From NCBI GenBank assembly GCA_024760525.1, contig CP060499.1:2997501-3061500 (forward strand): DNA of 64,000 bases. Reading direction: 5' to 3'. The notes under the pieces are model-generated. The model was given only the letters and a program-made list of their open reading frames with translations, was not told the DNA's origin and did no database searches. The stretch comes from Nitrospira sp. (lineage in GTDB: Bacteria; Nitrospirota; Nitrospiria; Nitrospirales; Nitrospiraceae). The translations under genes were made by a program, and so were the position numbers. Of the stretch, positions 35,348 to 45,142 are shown one piece after another (the stretch's first letter is position 1; every line of letters starts with the position of its first letter).

Positions 35348-35436
35348 TGATCTTGCCGGGTTAATCGTCGTTCACGTGAAATACGAGGTGTGGTGATTGA
35401 CGGACTGCGAGGAAGATGGAAGGACCATTCGAGTCG

Positions 35437-37776
35437 TCACCCGGCTTCGCGGTAGCCGCAATCCTGATTGCGGCATTGAACGCTCCGACCGTCTTGCTTG
35501 CTGACTTTTTCTATCAAAAACGGAGCTTGGCAGGTTGGGCAAGCCTTCGGCACGGGACGGTCCCAGAGAGCATATTCACACTTGGGATAGTTACTGCAGG
35601 CGAAGAACGATCGGCCCTTGCGCGTTCGTTTCTGCACGAGATCACCGCCGCAGTCGGGCTGTGGACATTTGACACCCAACGCCAGGGCCTTCGTGGTCTT
35701 GCACTGCGGATAGCCGGAACAGGCGATGAACTTGCCGAATCGTCCTGTCTTGACGACCATTGGACTGCCGCATTTATCGCAGACCTGATCGGTCGTCAGC
35801 TCCTGCTTGGGCACGATCTTGATGGTGCCGTCCGGCAGCTTTTCGAAGTTCTGCGTATTCTTGCAGGGCGGATCGTCTTTGTACGCCGGGCAGGCGAGGA
35901 ACTTGCCGTTCCGTCCCCATTTGATTTCCATCATCCGGCCGCACTTCTCGCATGGGATGTTCGTCGGAGGCTCGACCGTATCCTTGGGGCCGGGAATCGT
36001 CTTGGCCTTCTCCAGATCCGCCGCAAACGGGTTGTAAAAATCCCGCACCGAATCGACCCATTGTTTGTTGCCTTCTTCCACTTCGTCGAGCTCTGCTTCC
36101 AGATGCGACGTAAAATCGACATCGACGACGGCCGGAAATCCCTTCAAAAGGAAATCGTTGACCGTGCGGCCCGTTTCCGTCGGGATGAACCGCCCTTCGG
36201 TCTTTTCGACATATTTGCGGTCTTGGATCGTGGAGATGATCGTGGCGTAGGTGGACGGACGCCCAATCCCTTTTTCCTCCAGCTCCTTGATCAGGAGGGC
36301 TTCGTTATATCGGGGCGGCGGCTGCGTGAAATGCTGCTTCGAGGTCAACCCCAGGGCCGACTGCCCTTCCTGCTCGGCAAGCCGCAACCGCTCTCCTTCG
36401 GACAGAGCCGGCAGCTGGCGCTCGTCGTCATCCGCCTCCTGATCGGCCTTCGGCTTCTGTGAAGGCAACTCTTTATCGATCCCTTCCATATAGACGATCG
36501 TGTGCCCGGGGAACTTCACGACGGTTCCGGTGGAACGGAAGAGATAATTTTCCTTGGTCTCAACCGGCGTTGAATCGATGCGAGTCACGTCCAAAATCGC
36601 CGGAACCATCTGCGAGGCGATGAATCGATTCCAGATCAACTTGTAGAGATTGTATTGATCCTGATCCAAATACTGGCGGATCGATTCAGGGTCGCGACCC
36701 GCCGACGTCGGCCGGATCGCTTCATGGGCTTCCTGGGCCGCCTTCGACGTCTTATAGACATTGGGCGTCGCGGGAAGATATTGCGCGCCGAATCGAGACT
36801 GAATCACCTCGCGCGCATCGGCCGTCGCTTCATTCGAGATGCGAGGCGAGTCGGTTCTCATATAGGTGATGAGACCCGTCGCCCCTTCTGCGCCGATTTC
36901 GATCCCTTCATACAGTTGCTGCGCGAGCGTCATCGTTTTCTTGGGCGAAAAGTGCAGTTTCCGCGCCGCTTCCTGCTGCAGGCGGCTCGTGATGAACGGC
37001 GCGACGGGGTTGCGTTTCTTTTCCCGACGCTCGATCGATTGGACGACGAATGTCTTCCCTTGAATATCGGCGACGATCCGGCCGGCCTGCTCGCTGTTCT
37101 CGATCGACGCTTCCGCTCCGTTCATGCTGTGGAGCTTGGCCTCGAATGCGGGAGGATTGGCCCCGGCGAGCAGCGCGGTAATCGACCAGTACTCTTCGGT
37201 CCTGAATGCTTCCCGCTCCGCTTCGCGCTCGCAGATCAACCGCATAGCCACCGACTGCACCCGCCCCATACTGAGTCCGCGCCGGACTTTATTCCAGAGC
37301 AACTGGCTGCCTTGATAGCCGACGATACGATCCAAGATACGGCGGGCTTGCTGCGCATTGACCAACTTCATATCGATTTCGCCCGGCGACTGCAACGCCC
37401 GCTTGATCGCCGATTCCGTAATCTCATTGAACAGGACCCGAAAAATCTTTCCGTCCTTCTTTTTCTTTTTCGATTTGCCCAACAGCTCCTGTTCGAGGTG
37501 CCAGGCGATCGCCTCCCCTTCTCGGTCAGGATCCGGCGCCAGAAAGATCTTGTCTGCCTCTTCAGCCTTCTTCTTGATCTCAGCTAACACCTTCGACTTG
37601 CCTTTGATGGTGACGTACTGCGGTTCGAAATCGTGTTCGAGATCGACACCCAATTTGCTGGTCGGCAGATCCTTGACGTGTCCCACCGACGCCATCACGG
37701 TATACCCGCGGCCCAGATACTTTGTGATCGTTTTCGCTTTCGTCGGTGACTCAACGATGATCAGAGATTTTGCCAT
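35437..37776 (-). CDS. topA: DNA topoisomerase I
   Basis: A 779-residue type IA topoisomerase that relaxes negative supercoils. Toprim domain at the start (IVESPTKAKTI; acidic DPDREGEA near residue 100), catalytic Tyr in ITYMRTDSPRIS (about residue 305), and three or four C-terminal zinc-ribbon repeats with CxxC pairs (CEKCGRMM, CDKCGSPM, CPQPDCGG, CPTCQAPF). The Lys/Glu-rich stretch near 115 is an insertion. The start has weak ribosome spacing but matches the family. Confidence 0.98.
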   Translation of the reverse strand: MAKSLIIVESPTKAKTITKYLGRGYTVMASVGHVKDLPTSKLGVDLEHDFEPQYVTIKGKSKVLAEIKKKAEEADKIFLAPDPDREGEAIAWHLEQELLGKSKKKKKDGKIFRVLFNEITESAIKRALQSPGEIDMKLVNAQQARRILDRIVGYQGSQLLWNKVRRGLSMGRVQSVAMRLICEREAEREAFRTEEYWSITALLAGANPPAFEAKLHSMNGAEASIENSEQAGRIVADIQGKTFVVQSIERREKKRNPVAPFITSRLQQEAARKLHFSPKKTMTLAQQLYEGIEIGAEGATGLITYMRTDSPRISNEATADAREVIQSRFGAQYLPATPNVYKTSKAAQEAHEAIRPTSAGRDPESIRQYLDQDQYNLYKLIWNRFIASQMVPAILDVTRIDSTPVETKENYLFRSTGTVVKFPGHTIVYMEGIDKELPSQKPKADQEADDDERQLPALSEGERLRLAEQEGQSALGLTSKQHFTQPPPRYNEALLIKELEEKGIGRPSTYATIISTIQDRKYVEKTEGRFIPTETGRTVNDFLLKGFPAVVDVDFTSHLEAELDEVEEGNKQWVDSVRDFYNPFAADLEKAKTIPGPKDTVEPPTNIPCEKCGRMMEIKWGRNGKFLACPAYKDDPPCKNTQNFEKLPDGTIKIVPKQELTTDQVCDKCGSPMVVKTGRFGKFIACSGYPQCKTTKALALGVKCPQPDCGGDLVQKRTRKGRSFFACSNYPKCEYALWDRPVPKACPTCQAPFLIEKVSKQDGRSVQCRNQDCGYREAG

Positions 37777-37870
37777 GACAACTCCGTCTGTCTCACAAGG
37801 ATTGTATCATCCGTACCAAATATCCGGGTTTCGTGCAACTAGAATGGTGCTCGCCGCAGAAACACGCGGG

Positions 37871-38989
37871 CTAAAGACGAATGTAGTGTTGGCCCGGCAG
37901 TTGGCGAATCCGGCCGTTCAACTCGAGCGTCAGCAGCGTCGCCGCCACTTGCGCGGCACTCAGCCCTGTCGTTTCGATCACGGCATCAACGGAACACGCC
38001 TCATGGGAGAGCGCCTCATACACCAACGTATCATCTGTTCCTAGCGGCGCCTGCGCTTCGATCGTTGTCCCATCCAGATGAAGCAGCATCCGCTGACGGG
38101 CGTCGATTTGTGGAAGGATCTCATCAAGGATATCCTGAGCTCCTTCGATCAGTTTCGCACCCTCTTTGATGAGGCGATTCGATCCACGGCAGGCCTCTTC
38201 TTTGATGGAACCAGGCACGGCGAAGACCTCTCGGCCTTGTTCCAGCGCCAACTTGGCCGTAATGAGCGAACCGCTGTTGGTCGCCGCTTCACTGACCAGC
38301 ACACCCAGCGAGAGTCCGCTGATGATCCGATTTCTTCGCGGGAAGTGATGACTTTGCGGAGCCGCGCCGATCGGCAACTCAGAAATGACGGCTCCATGCG
38401 ATTCGATGCTGCGTCTGAGCGCCTGGTGCTCCGAGGGATAGGTCCGATCGATGCCGCACCCCAATACAGCAATCGTGCGCCCCTTCCCCGCCAGCGCCCC
38501 TCGATGCGCCGACGCATCGATTCCACGCGCCAGGCCGCTCACGATCGTCACGCCACATCCGGCGAGTTCTTTCGCAATCTCTTCCGTGACGATCCTGCCG
38601 GACGGAGTGGCCCCTCGTCCACCCACAATCGCCACTGCCACCTCATCCCGCGGCGACCACGTCCCGGTTACATACAACAACGGCGGGGGATCGGAAATCG
38701 CTCTGAGCCGCGCTGGGTATGATCGATCAAAGGCCGTGATCGTATGAATCTTCAGACGTCCGACGATCTGGACCTGACGATCGATCTGCCTCCGGATACC
38801 AGAATCAGGCCCCTGCCGGACCGATTCGGCCAATTCCGGACTACACCCCGCCGACCTCAAATCGTCCATCGACGCTGACAGCACCGCATTGGGAGATCCA
38901 AACCGTTGCACCAATTTAAGAAGCGTACGATCCCCGACGCCGTCGACGGCTTGGAGCGTGAGCCACGAGGTCAATGACGCTTCGTCCAT
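37871..38989 (-). CDS. dprA: DNA-processing protein DprA (Smf)
   Basis: A 372-residue protein that loads RecA on incoming single-stranded DNA. An N-terminal HhH/SAM-like part (VDGVGDRTLLKLVQRFG) is followed by the Rossmann core with SGLARGIDASAHRGAL and FPRRNRIISGLS, and a C-terminal winged helix (about residues 310-372). Start set at the ATG 38989; the longer frame to 39058 adds 23 residues unlike the family. topA follows directly, a common bacterial order. Confidence 0.95.
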   Translation of the reverse strand: MDEASLTSWLTLQAVDGVGDRTLLKLVQRFGSPNAVLSASMDDLRSAGCSPELAESVRQGPDSGIRRQIDRQVQIVGRLKIHTITAFDRSYPARLRAISDPPPLLYVTGTWSPRDEVAVAIVGGRGATPSGRIVTEEIAKELAGCGVTIVSGLARGIDASAHRGALAGKGRTIAVLGCGIDRTYPSEHQALRRSIESHGAVISELPIGAAPQSHHFPRRNRIISGLSLGVLVSEAATNSGSLITAKLALEQGREVFAVPGSIKEEACRGSNRLIKEGAKLIEGAQDILDEILPQIDARQRMLLHLDGTTIEAQAPLGTDDTLVYEALSHEACSVDAVIETTGLSAAQVAATLLTLELNGRIRQLPGQHYIRL

Positions 38990-39091
38990 GATCGGTCTCA
39001 GTGAACGATGGGGAATTGGTCTCAACGGCAGGAAAGTCGTGCCCTGCTGAACGCGCATCCGACGGAAGGTGCCGGCCTATACCGCACGTGG

Positions 39092-40600
39092 CTAGAGCAC
39101 GACCAGATCGTATTGCTCAAGGTGCAATTGACTATCCGGCGTGATGATGATTTTTGCCGAACAATCGCGCTCCAGTACTTCCACCCCATGGCGCTCTTCG
39201 TCTTGCAGCAGCTCGGCGACCGTCGGATGGGCCCCCACGATAATCCGCTGCTGATCGGACGCGGGTTCAATCCGTCGGATCTCGCGAAAAATTTCGTACA
39301 CCACGGTCGTCGGAGACTTCGTATAGCCACGGCCTTCACAGTAGCGGCAGGGCTCGGACAGCGAGCGCAACAGATCCTCCCGGACACGCTCGCGGGAAAT
39401 CTCGATCAAGCCGAGATCCGAGATCCTGGAGATCCTCGTCCGCGCCTTATCCGACGCCATGGCATCCACCAGCGCGTGGTAGACCTTATCCCGATTCTTT
39501 TCACGCTCCATATCGATGAAGTCGACGATGATGATGCCGCCGATGCCGCGCAGTTTGAGCTGATAGGCGACTTCCTTCGCCGCCTCCAGATTGTTCCGCA
39601 AGATGGTCTCTTCCTGATCCCGCTTTCCTACAAACCGCCCCGTATTGACGTCGATCACCGTCATCGCTTCGGTATGATCGATCACCAGATAGCCGCCCGA
39701 TTTGAGCCACACCTTCCGGCTCATCGCGCGCGCGATTTCCTGTTCGACCCCCAGATGATCGAATAACGGCTCTTCCTTGTCGTAAAAATGAATCCGTGAG
39801 GTCTGCTCGGGGGAAAAGCGCTGCACGAAATCCCGAATGGCTTCGTATTCCTCCCGCGAATCGATCCAGAGTCGATCCACTTTCTTGCCGAACAGGTCTC
39901 TCACCACACGGAAGCTCAGGCTCAAATCCGAATGCAACAACGCGGGAGCGGGCAATTGTTCCCGCTTGGTCAACACGTCCTGCCAGAGCACGTGCAAAAA
40001 ATCGACGTCGGATTTGAGTTCGTCTTCTTTGACGCCTTCACTCACCGTCCGCACGATGTACCCGCAACCCTGGCGGCGAACCCGGCGCATGATTTCTTTC
40101 AGCCTCGCCCGTTCTTCATCCCGCGGAATGCGCCGCGACACGCCGATATGGTCGACGTTCGGCATAAAGACGAGGTATCGCCCGGGCAGCGAGACATACG
40201 TGGTGACTCGTGACCCCTTGGTGCCGATCGGCCCCTTGGAAATCTGCACCATCAGCTCTTGGCCCTCACTCAACAGTTGTTCGATGGGCTTCGCGCTCTG
40301 GCGCTTCGGCCTCAGCATATCCGAATCTTTTTCGTCTTCATCGTCCTCGACCAACATGTCTCCCGGCTCCGCGTCAACCAAGAGATCGGAGACATGCATG
40401 AACGCGGCTTTTTCCAAGCCGATATCCACGAACGCGGCTTGCATTCCCGGCAACACCTTGGCGACTCTTCCCTTATAAATGTTTCCGACAAAATCTTTGT
40501 GCTTGGCGCGGTCTCCGAACAAATCGGTGACGACCCCGCCGTCGAGCACGGCCACGCGGGTTTCTTCCCGCGAGACGGTTATCGCAATCTCATTTCCCAT
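39092..40600 (-). CDS. rng: Ribonuclease G (RNase E/G family)
   Basis: A 502-residue endoribonuclease for rRNA and mRNA processing. N-terminal S1 domain (about 35-130) with an acidic insertion (EDDEDEKDSD), catalytic aspartates in VIDVNTGRFVG and IIIVDFIDME, and the zinc-link CRYCEGRG near residue 415. The ATG at 40600 has AGGAG five bases upstream and gives the normal length; the frame opens at 40693 but the extra part is unlike RNase G. It lies downstream of the rod-shape genes, as in many bacteria. Confidence 0.96.
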   Translation of the reverse strand: MGNEIAITVSREETRVAVLDGGVVTDLFGDRAKHKDFVGNIYKGRVAKVLPGMQAAFVDIGLEKAAFMHVSDLLVDAEPGDMLVEDDEDEKDSDMLRPKRQSAKPIEQLLSEGQELMVQISKGPIGTKGSRVTTYVSLPGRYLVFMPNVDHIGVSRRIPRDEERARLKEIMRRVRRQGCGYIVRTVSEGVKEDELKSDVDFLHVLWQDVLTKREQLPAPALLHSDLSLSFRVVRDLFGKKVDRLWIDSREEYEAIRDFVQRFSPEQTSRIHFYDKEEPLFDHLGVEQEIARAMSRKVWLKSGGYLVIDHTEAMTVIDVNTGRFVGKRDQEETILRNNLEAAKEVAYQLKLRGIGGIIIVDFIDMEREKNRDKVYHALVDAMASDKARTRISRISDLGLIEISRERVREDLLRSLSEPCRYCEGRGYTKSPTTVVYEIFREIRRIEPASDQQRIIVGAHPTVAELLQDEERHGVEVLERDCSAKIIITPDSQLHLEQYDLVVL

Positions 40601-40762
40601 ACTGACTCCTTTGATCTGAACGCCGCCGCAGTTCGGAGGACGCGATGGACGCGGGCTCACGCCCAGGTCCACGGCGGATACCACCCCGCACACTTGGCCG
40701 ACGTTCGATAATATCCTTTTCCGAACGGTGGAACATGATTGTTCCGCGCGTTCGGGCTTCGC

Positions 40763-41884
40763 TCAATAAAATAGGCTTAACCGCTTTCGTTTGACGTTCA
40801 ACAGCAAACCCAACGCCGCCATGGTCATAATCGTGGCGCTTCCGCCGTAACTCACCAGAGGCAAGGGGATGCCGACGATCGGAAACATGCCTGCCGTCAT
40901 GCCGATGTTGACCACGACGCAGAAGCACAGCATCGCCACAATCCCTACGGCAAGCAAGGCGCCAAGCTGATCCTTCGCCTTGGAGGCGATCTCCAGAGAT
41001 AACCAGATCAATCCGATAAACAAGGTCAAGAGCACCAGCACCCCGAGAAATCCCCATTCTTCCGCAAATACGGCGAACACAAAATCGGTGTGGCCTTCGG
41101 GCAGAAACTTCAGCTGACTTTGGGTGCCGCCATAGAGTCCCTTGCCCAGGAGTTCCCCTGACCCGATTGCAATTTTCGATTGCAGGGCATGATAGCCCTT
41201 TCCACCCGGGTCATAATCCGGGTCGACGAACGCCATAATGCGCTGTCGCTGATAATCATGCAAGGACCCCCACAGCCCCTCCCAGGCAAATGGAAACAGC
41301 ATGATCCCGAATAAGAGAATGAAACCCAAGGCTTGCGAGCGAACCCCGACCATGAGCAGCATCGCCGCGTAGACCGCAACAAAGCTCAGTCCACTCCCCA
41401 GATCGGGCTGCTTCAAGATGAGCAGAAGGCCGGGCAGCACCAAGAGCCCCGGCAGGATGACGCGCTGCAACCATCCGACACGAGGAGCCTTCGAGTAATA
41501 ATGCGCCAGCACCAACACGAGAATGAGCTTGGCGAACTCGGACGGCTGAAAACTGAGCGGGCCCAGTGCAATCCATCGCTGCGCCCCTTTGCTCGTGCGT
41601 CCCTCGAAAAGGACAAAGAGCAGCATCAGGAGAATAAACGCATAGGCCGGATAGGCAAACCGCGCGAGGTGATGGTAGTCCGACGCCCACATGACGATGA
41701 ACGCCGCCGCGCCCAAACCGATCCACATCATCTGCTTAAGATAGAACGGCGCGATCCCGCCCGGCTGCCCCTGCGTCACACTATAAATGGAGAGCACCCC
41801 GATTCCCAAAATGGCCAGAATCAAGGCAACATAGCGGATATCGAAGCTATCGAGGCCGCGATTCTCAGTCAGACGATCGATCAT
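40763..41884 (-). CDS. rodA: Rod-shape peptidoglycan glycosyltransferase RodA
   Basis: A 373-residue SEDS protein with ten helices and family motifs (QPDLGSGLSF near 180, GHTDFVFAVFAEEWGF near 270, GIPLPLVSYGGSA near the end). It polymerises glycan strands together with PBP2, encoded just upstream with a four-base overlap. Confidence 0.97.
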   Translation of the reverse strand: MIDRLTENRGLDSFDIRYVALILAILGIGVLSIYSVTQGQPGGIAPFYLKQMMWIGLGAAAFIVMWASDYHHLARFAYPAYAFILLMLLFVLFEGRTSKGAQRWIALGPLSFQPSEFAKLILVLVLAHYYSKAPRVGWLQRVILPGLLVLPGLLLILKQPDLGSGLSFVAVYAAMLLMVGVRSQALGFILLFGIMLFPFAWEGLWGSLHDYQRQRIMAFVDPDYDPGGKGYHALQSKIAIGSGELLGKGLYGGTQSQLKFLPEGHTDFVFAVFAEEWGFLGVLVLLTLFIGLIWLSLEIASKAKDQLGALLAVGIVAMLCFCVVVNIGMTAGMFPIVGIPLPLVSYGGSATIMTMAALGLLLNVKRKRLSLFY

Positions 41885-43752
41885 GAGTCTTTCGAGGGGC
41901 GCCCCGGCTGGGCCACGCCGGACAGATCCGACGTGACAACGGGAACCTGCGGGGTGAGCTTCATGTATGTTTCGATGACTTCCTTGGCCAGTGGGGCGGC
42001 GGCGGCTCCACCGTGTCCCATATGTTCGCCCAGCACAGCCACGGCGATCTTCGGCGATTCCACCGGAGCAAAGGCGACAAACCAGGCATGGTCACGGTAC
42101 TTTTTGGGGATGTTTTCCTCCGGCCCGGTCCGGAGGGCCGCCACCTGAGCCGTCCCTGTTTTCCCACCGATCGTCACCAGAGAGGACTTCGCCCTCGTCG
42201 CCGTTCCCTTCGTGACGACGTCAGCCAAGGCATCCTTGATGATGCGGAACGTGTCCGGCTTGGCGTTGAGTTTTCCACGTGGAACGGCCGGTAACTCTTG
42301 AAGATTCCCGGTCGTTCGATCCATGACTGCCTGCACGAGCCGGGGACGATAACTGACACCGTTATTGGCGACCGTACCGACCAGACTGGCCATCTGCAAT
42401 GGCGTCACGGTCACATAGCCCTGTCCGATGGCCGCCGAAATGGTCTCACCCGGCAACCAGGATTCGTTCTTGGCCTTTTGCTTCCAAGCGGTGGATGGCA
42501 TGATACCGGATCGTTCCGACGGCAATTCCACTCCCGTGGCCCGTCCGAGCCCGAAGTCCTTTCCGAACTCCGCCATCACATCGATCCCCATACGTTGACC
42601 GATCGTATAAAAGTACACGTCACAGGAATGGACCAAGGCGTCATGGAGATCGACATAGCCATGTCCACCGACTTTCCAGTCATGATAAAGCCGCTTTCCG
42701 AACTGATAGCCCCCGTTGCAGTGCACGGTACTGGAAGGCGTCATGGTTTTGGTTTCCAGGGCCGCGATGGCCATCGGGATCTTGAACGTGGAACCGGGAG
42801 GGTACTGCCCCTGTGAGGCTCGATTGTTCAATGGACGCCCTTCATCCTGCACAATCTCGACCCATTGTTTCGCCGTCAGTTCCCGCGACAGCAGGTTCGG
42901 ATCGAAGGCGGGGCGGCTGGCCATGGCCAAAATATCACCGTTGGTCGGGTCGAGCGCAACAATGGCGCCCTGTTCCACGCCCAGCAGATCCTCGGCAAGT
43001 TTCTGGAGACGCACGTCGATCGTGAGATAAAGGTCGTTCCCCGCTTGCGGCCTCTCGACGACCGAGGCCTTCTTTTCATGGCCGAGCGCGTCGACTTCCA
43101 CGCTCTTCTGACCGGCCACTCCCCGCATGTGCCGATCATAGGACTTTTCAACCCCATATTGCCCCACGATGCTGCCCTGATGGAGATCGACAAACTCCGG
43201 TTTCTCAAGCTGATCCGCCGAAATCTCACCGACATAGCCCAAGAGATGGGCCGCCGTCACGCCGCCAGGATAGTTGCGTTGGGACTCTACTTGAATCATG
43301 ACGCCGGGCATATCGAGACGGTGTGATTCGACCAGCGTGGCATCGCGCAACGTCATCCGGTCTTTGATCTTACGAGGAAGCAGTTTGCTGCCTCTGATCA
43401 TCAGTTTTTTTCGTACGAGCGCGGGGTCCAGGCCGAGGAGATCGGTCAACTGCTGAATCAAGACTTCACGATCCTTCACGTCTTCCAATGTGACATAGAG
43501 ACTGAAACTCGGTACGTTATTCGCGAGGAGAACCCCATGCCGGTCGTAGATCAGGCCCCGCGCCGGCTCCAACAGCACCTGTCTGGTGCGATTGTTTTCC
43601 GACAAGTCTCGATAGTACGGCCCCTCTCGAATCTGCAGATGCCACAGTCGGAGGCCGAGCAGCGCCACCACCAGCAAGAGTCCCACGCGCAGAATGAAGA
43701 GTCTGCGATGGAGATCACCGAATTCTGTTTCCGGATAGTGCGCGCTCGCCAT
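41881..43752 (-). CDS. mrdA: Penicillin-binding protein 2
   Basis: A 623-residue class B PBP: one N-terminal membrane helix, a dimerisation domain, then the transpeptidase with PPGSTFK (active Ser), a SCD motif in HSCDVYF (SxN position) and GGKTGTAQ (KTG). It makes cross-links during elongation. I take the ATG at 43752 (MASAHYPETEF), leaving eight bases after the mreD stop; the frame opens at 43785. An SCD in place of SxN is usual for PBP2. Confidence 0.97.
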   Translation of the reverse strand: MASAHYPETEFGDLHRRLFILRVGLLLVVALLGLRLWHLQIREGPYYRDLSENNRTRQVLLEPARGLIYDRHGVLLANNVPSFSLYVTLEDVKDREVLIQQLTDLLGLDPALVRKKLMIRGSKLLPRKIKDRMTLRDATLVESHRLDMPGVMIQVESQRNYPGGVTAAHLLGYVGEISADQLEKPEFVDLHQGSIVGQYGVEKSYDRHMRGVAGQKSVEVDALGHEKKASVVERPQAGNDLYLTIDVRLQKLAEDLLGVEQGAIVALDPTNGDILAMASRPAFDPNLLSRELTAKQWVEIVQDEGRPLNNRASQGQYPPGSTFKIPMAIAALETKTMTPSSTVHCNGGYQFGKRLYHDWKVGGHGYVDLHDALVHSCDVYFYTIGQRMGIDVMAEFGKDFGLGRATGVELPSERSGIMPSTAWKQKAKNESWLPGETISAAIGQGYVTVTPLQMASLVGTVANNGVSYRPRLVQAVMDRTTGNLQELPAVPRGKLNAKPDTFRIIKDALADVVTKGTATRAKSSLVTIGGKTGTAQVAALRTGPEENIPKKYRDHAWFVAFAPVESPKIAVAVLGEHMGHGGAAAAPLAKEVIETYMKLTPQVPVVTSDLSGVAQPGRPSKDS

Positions 43753-43760
43753 ACAGATGC

Positions 43761-44261
43761 TTAGACCCGATATTCGGAAACCCATTGCTCAATATTCAGG
43801 CGACTCCACATCAGCCAATAGACGGCTCCTCCGATCACGGCATCGAGACAGGCTTGCGGCAACACAACCGTCCAGACAGCCCACCAGAGATCTTGTTCCA
43901 CACTGAGTTTCAACGCGAACGGGGTGACCAGTCCGACGAGAAACGAGACGAGGAGAAGTCCCATCACGAGCACGATGGGGCTTAGATAGACCACTTGCCG
44001 GCCGGCCAGACCGGCCATAAAACCCACGGCCCCCTTCATCATGGCCGCAGAGAACGGATCTTGAGCAGAAAACAGACTCATCGCCCAGCCCAGAACGAGA
44101 CCCATCAGCAATCCATCAAGCTCTCCGCCGATGAGGCCGATCAAGCAGACGACCACGAAGCCGAGATCCGGCTTCACTCCCCACAAACTGATGTGCGGCA
44201 GGAGCACGGCTTGAATCGGGACAAGACCGACGATCAGCGCGATGTAAATCAGCGCTTTCAT
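43761..44261 (-). CDS. mreD: Rod-shape protein MreD
   Basis: A 166-residue protein with about five helices in the MreD pattern (ALIYIALIVGLVPIQAVLLP, then GGELDGLLMGLVLGW). It works with MreC and PBP2 in elongation. It overlaps mreC by four bases. Confidence 0.92.
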   Translation of the reverse strand: MKALIYIALIVGLVPIQAVLLPHISLWGVKPDLGFVVVCLIGLIGGELDGLLMGLVLGWAMSLFSAQDPFSAAMMKGAVGFMAGLAGRQVVYLSPIVLVMGLLLVSFLVGLVTPFALKLSVEQDLWWAVWTVVLPQACLDAVIGGAVYWLMWSRLNIEQWVSEYRV

Positions 44262-45130
44262 GGCTTCCGTTTCGGAGCGCCGATTTGCGCTCCCTCCGTC
44301 GAAACTGCGGAAGACTGAATCACCAGCACTTCCTCGACACGATTCGGATCGACCTCCGGAGACAGCTCCGCAGATTGGAACAACGCTTCCTCTTCCTTGT
44401 CGATCTTCGTGATCGTCCCGATCGGCAGGCCACGGGGGAATCCCCCGACCAATCCTGACGTGACCACACGATCGCCTGATCGGGCGCTGGACAACAATGG
44501 AATATACTTGAGGCTCGCCAACCCTTGCGTGGTTCCTTCGACAATGCCTTCATCTCGCGTTCGCTGGATCAATCCGGCAATCGCATTGTTGGGATCCGTC
44601 ACGAGCAACACCACGGCAGTGGATGGAGTCGTCTTGACGATGCGACCGACCACACCGGCAGGCGTAATCACGCCATGGTCCGGCTGGAGGCCATCGGACG
44701 ACCCTTTATTGATGATGATCGTCTTGTACCAATTGCCGGTATCGCGACCGATCACTTGGGCGGCCACCAGTGTGGGAAGCGCTTGTTTCTTGAATTCCAG
44801 CAAGGACGCGAGCCGCTCCGTCGCCGCCGAGGCCTCTTGCAACTGCCCATTTTGTTCCTTGAGTAGATCCAGCTCTCTCCTCAACTGTCTATTTTCTTCT
44901 TCGACCCCCTGGAGCGCCACAAACCGGCCCCAGAGGTCGGCGATCCGATCATGAATCCCGGCAACGGCTTGGAGAGGCCAACTGAGGGCCCACCCAACCG
45001 GGCTGCCCATCTGCTGAAAGATGCTCTGAAGTTGGCCCGGTACAAGAAGGAAGCCGAGCACGAGAATGACGGCGAGAGCGAGGGCAAGACGTTTAGCGTT
45101 ATACGATGCGCGTAAATTGACCATCCGCAT
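44258..45130 (-). CDS. mreC: Rod-shape protein MreC
   Basis: A 290-residue protein: one membrane helix (about 15-32), a coiled coil (about 65-105, EEENRQLRRELDLLKEQN) and the periplasmic beta domain with GSSDGLQPDHGVI, VVGRI and VVTSGLVGGFPRGLP. MreC scaffolds PBP2 and RodA outside the membrane. The ATG at 45130 or the one three codons later could be the start. Confidence 0.95.
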   Translation of the reverse strand: MRMVNLRASYNAKRLALALAVILVLGFLLVPGQLQSIFQQMGSPVGWALSWPLQAVAGIHDRIADLWGRFVALQGVEEENRQLRRELDLLKEQNGQLQEASAATERLASLLEFKKQALPTLVAAQVIGRDTGNWYKTIIINKGSSDGLQPDHGVITPAGVVGRIVKTTPSTAVVLLVTDPNNAIAGLIQRTRDEGIVEGTTQGLASLKYIPLLSSARSGDRVVTSGLVGGFPRGLPIGTITKIDKEEEALFQSAELSPEVDPNRVEEVLVIQSSAVSTEGAQIGAPKRKP

Positions 45131-45142
45131 GAGGGATGGGCC

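Noticed and set aside
35416..37587. Plus-strand frames of 310-348 residues opposite topA
   Set aside because: Arg/Leu/Phe-rich composition and exact antisense overlap with topA; no start signals.
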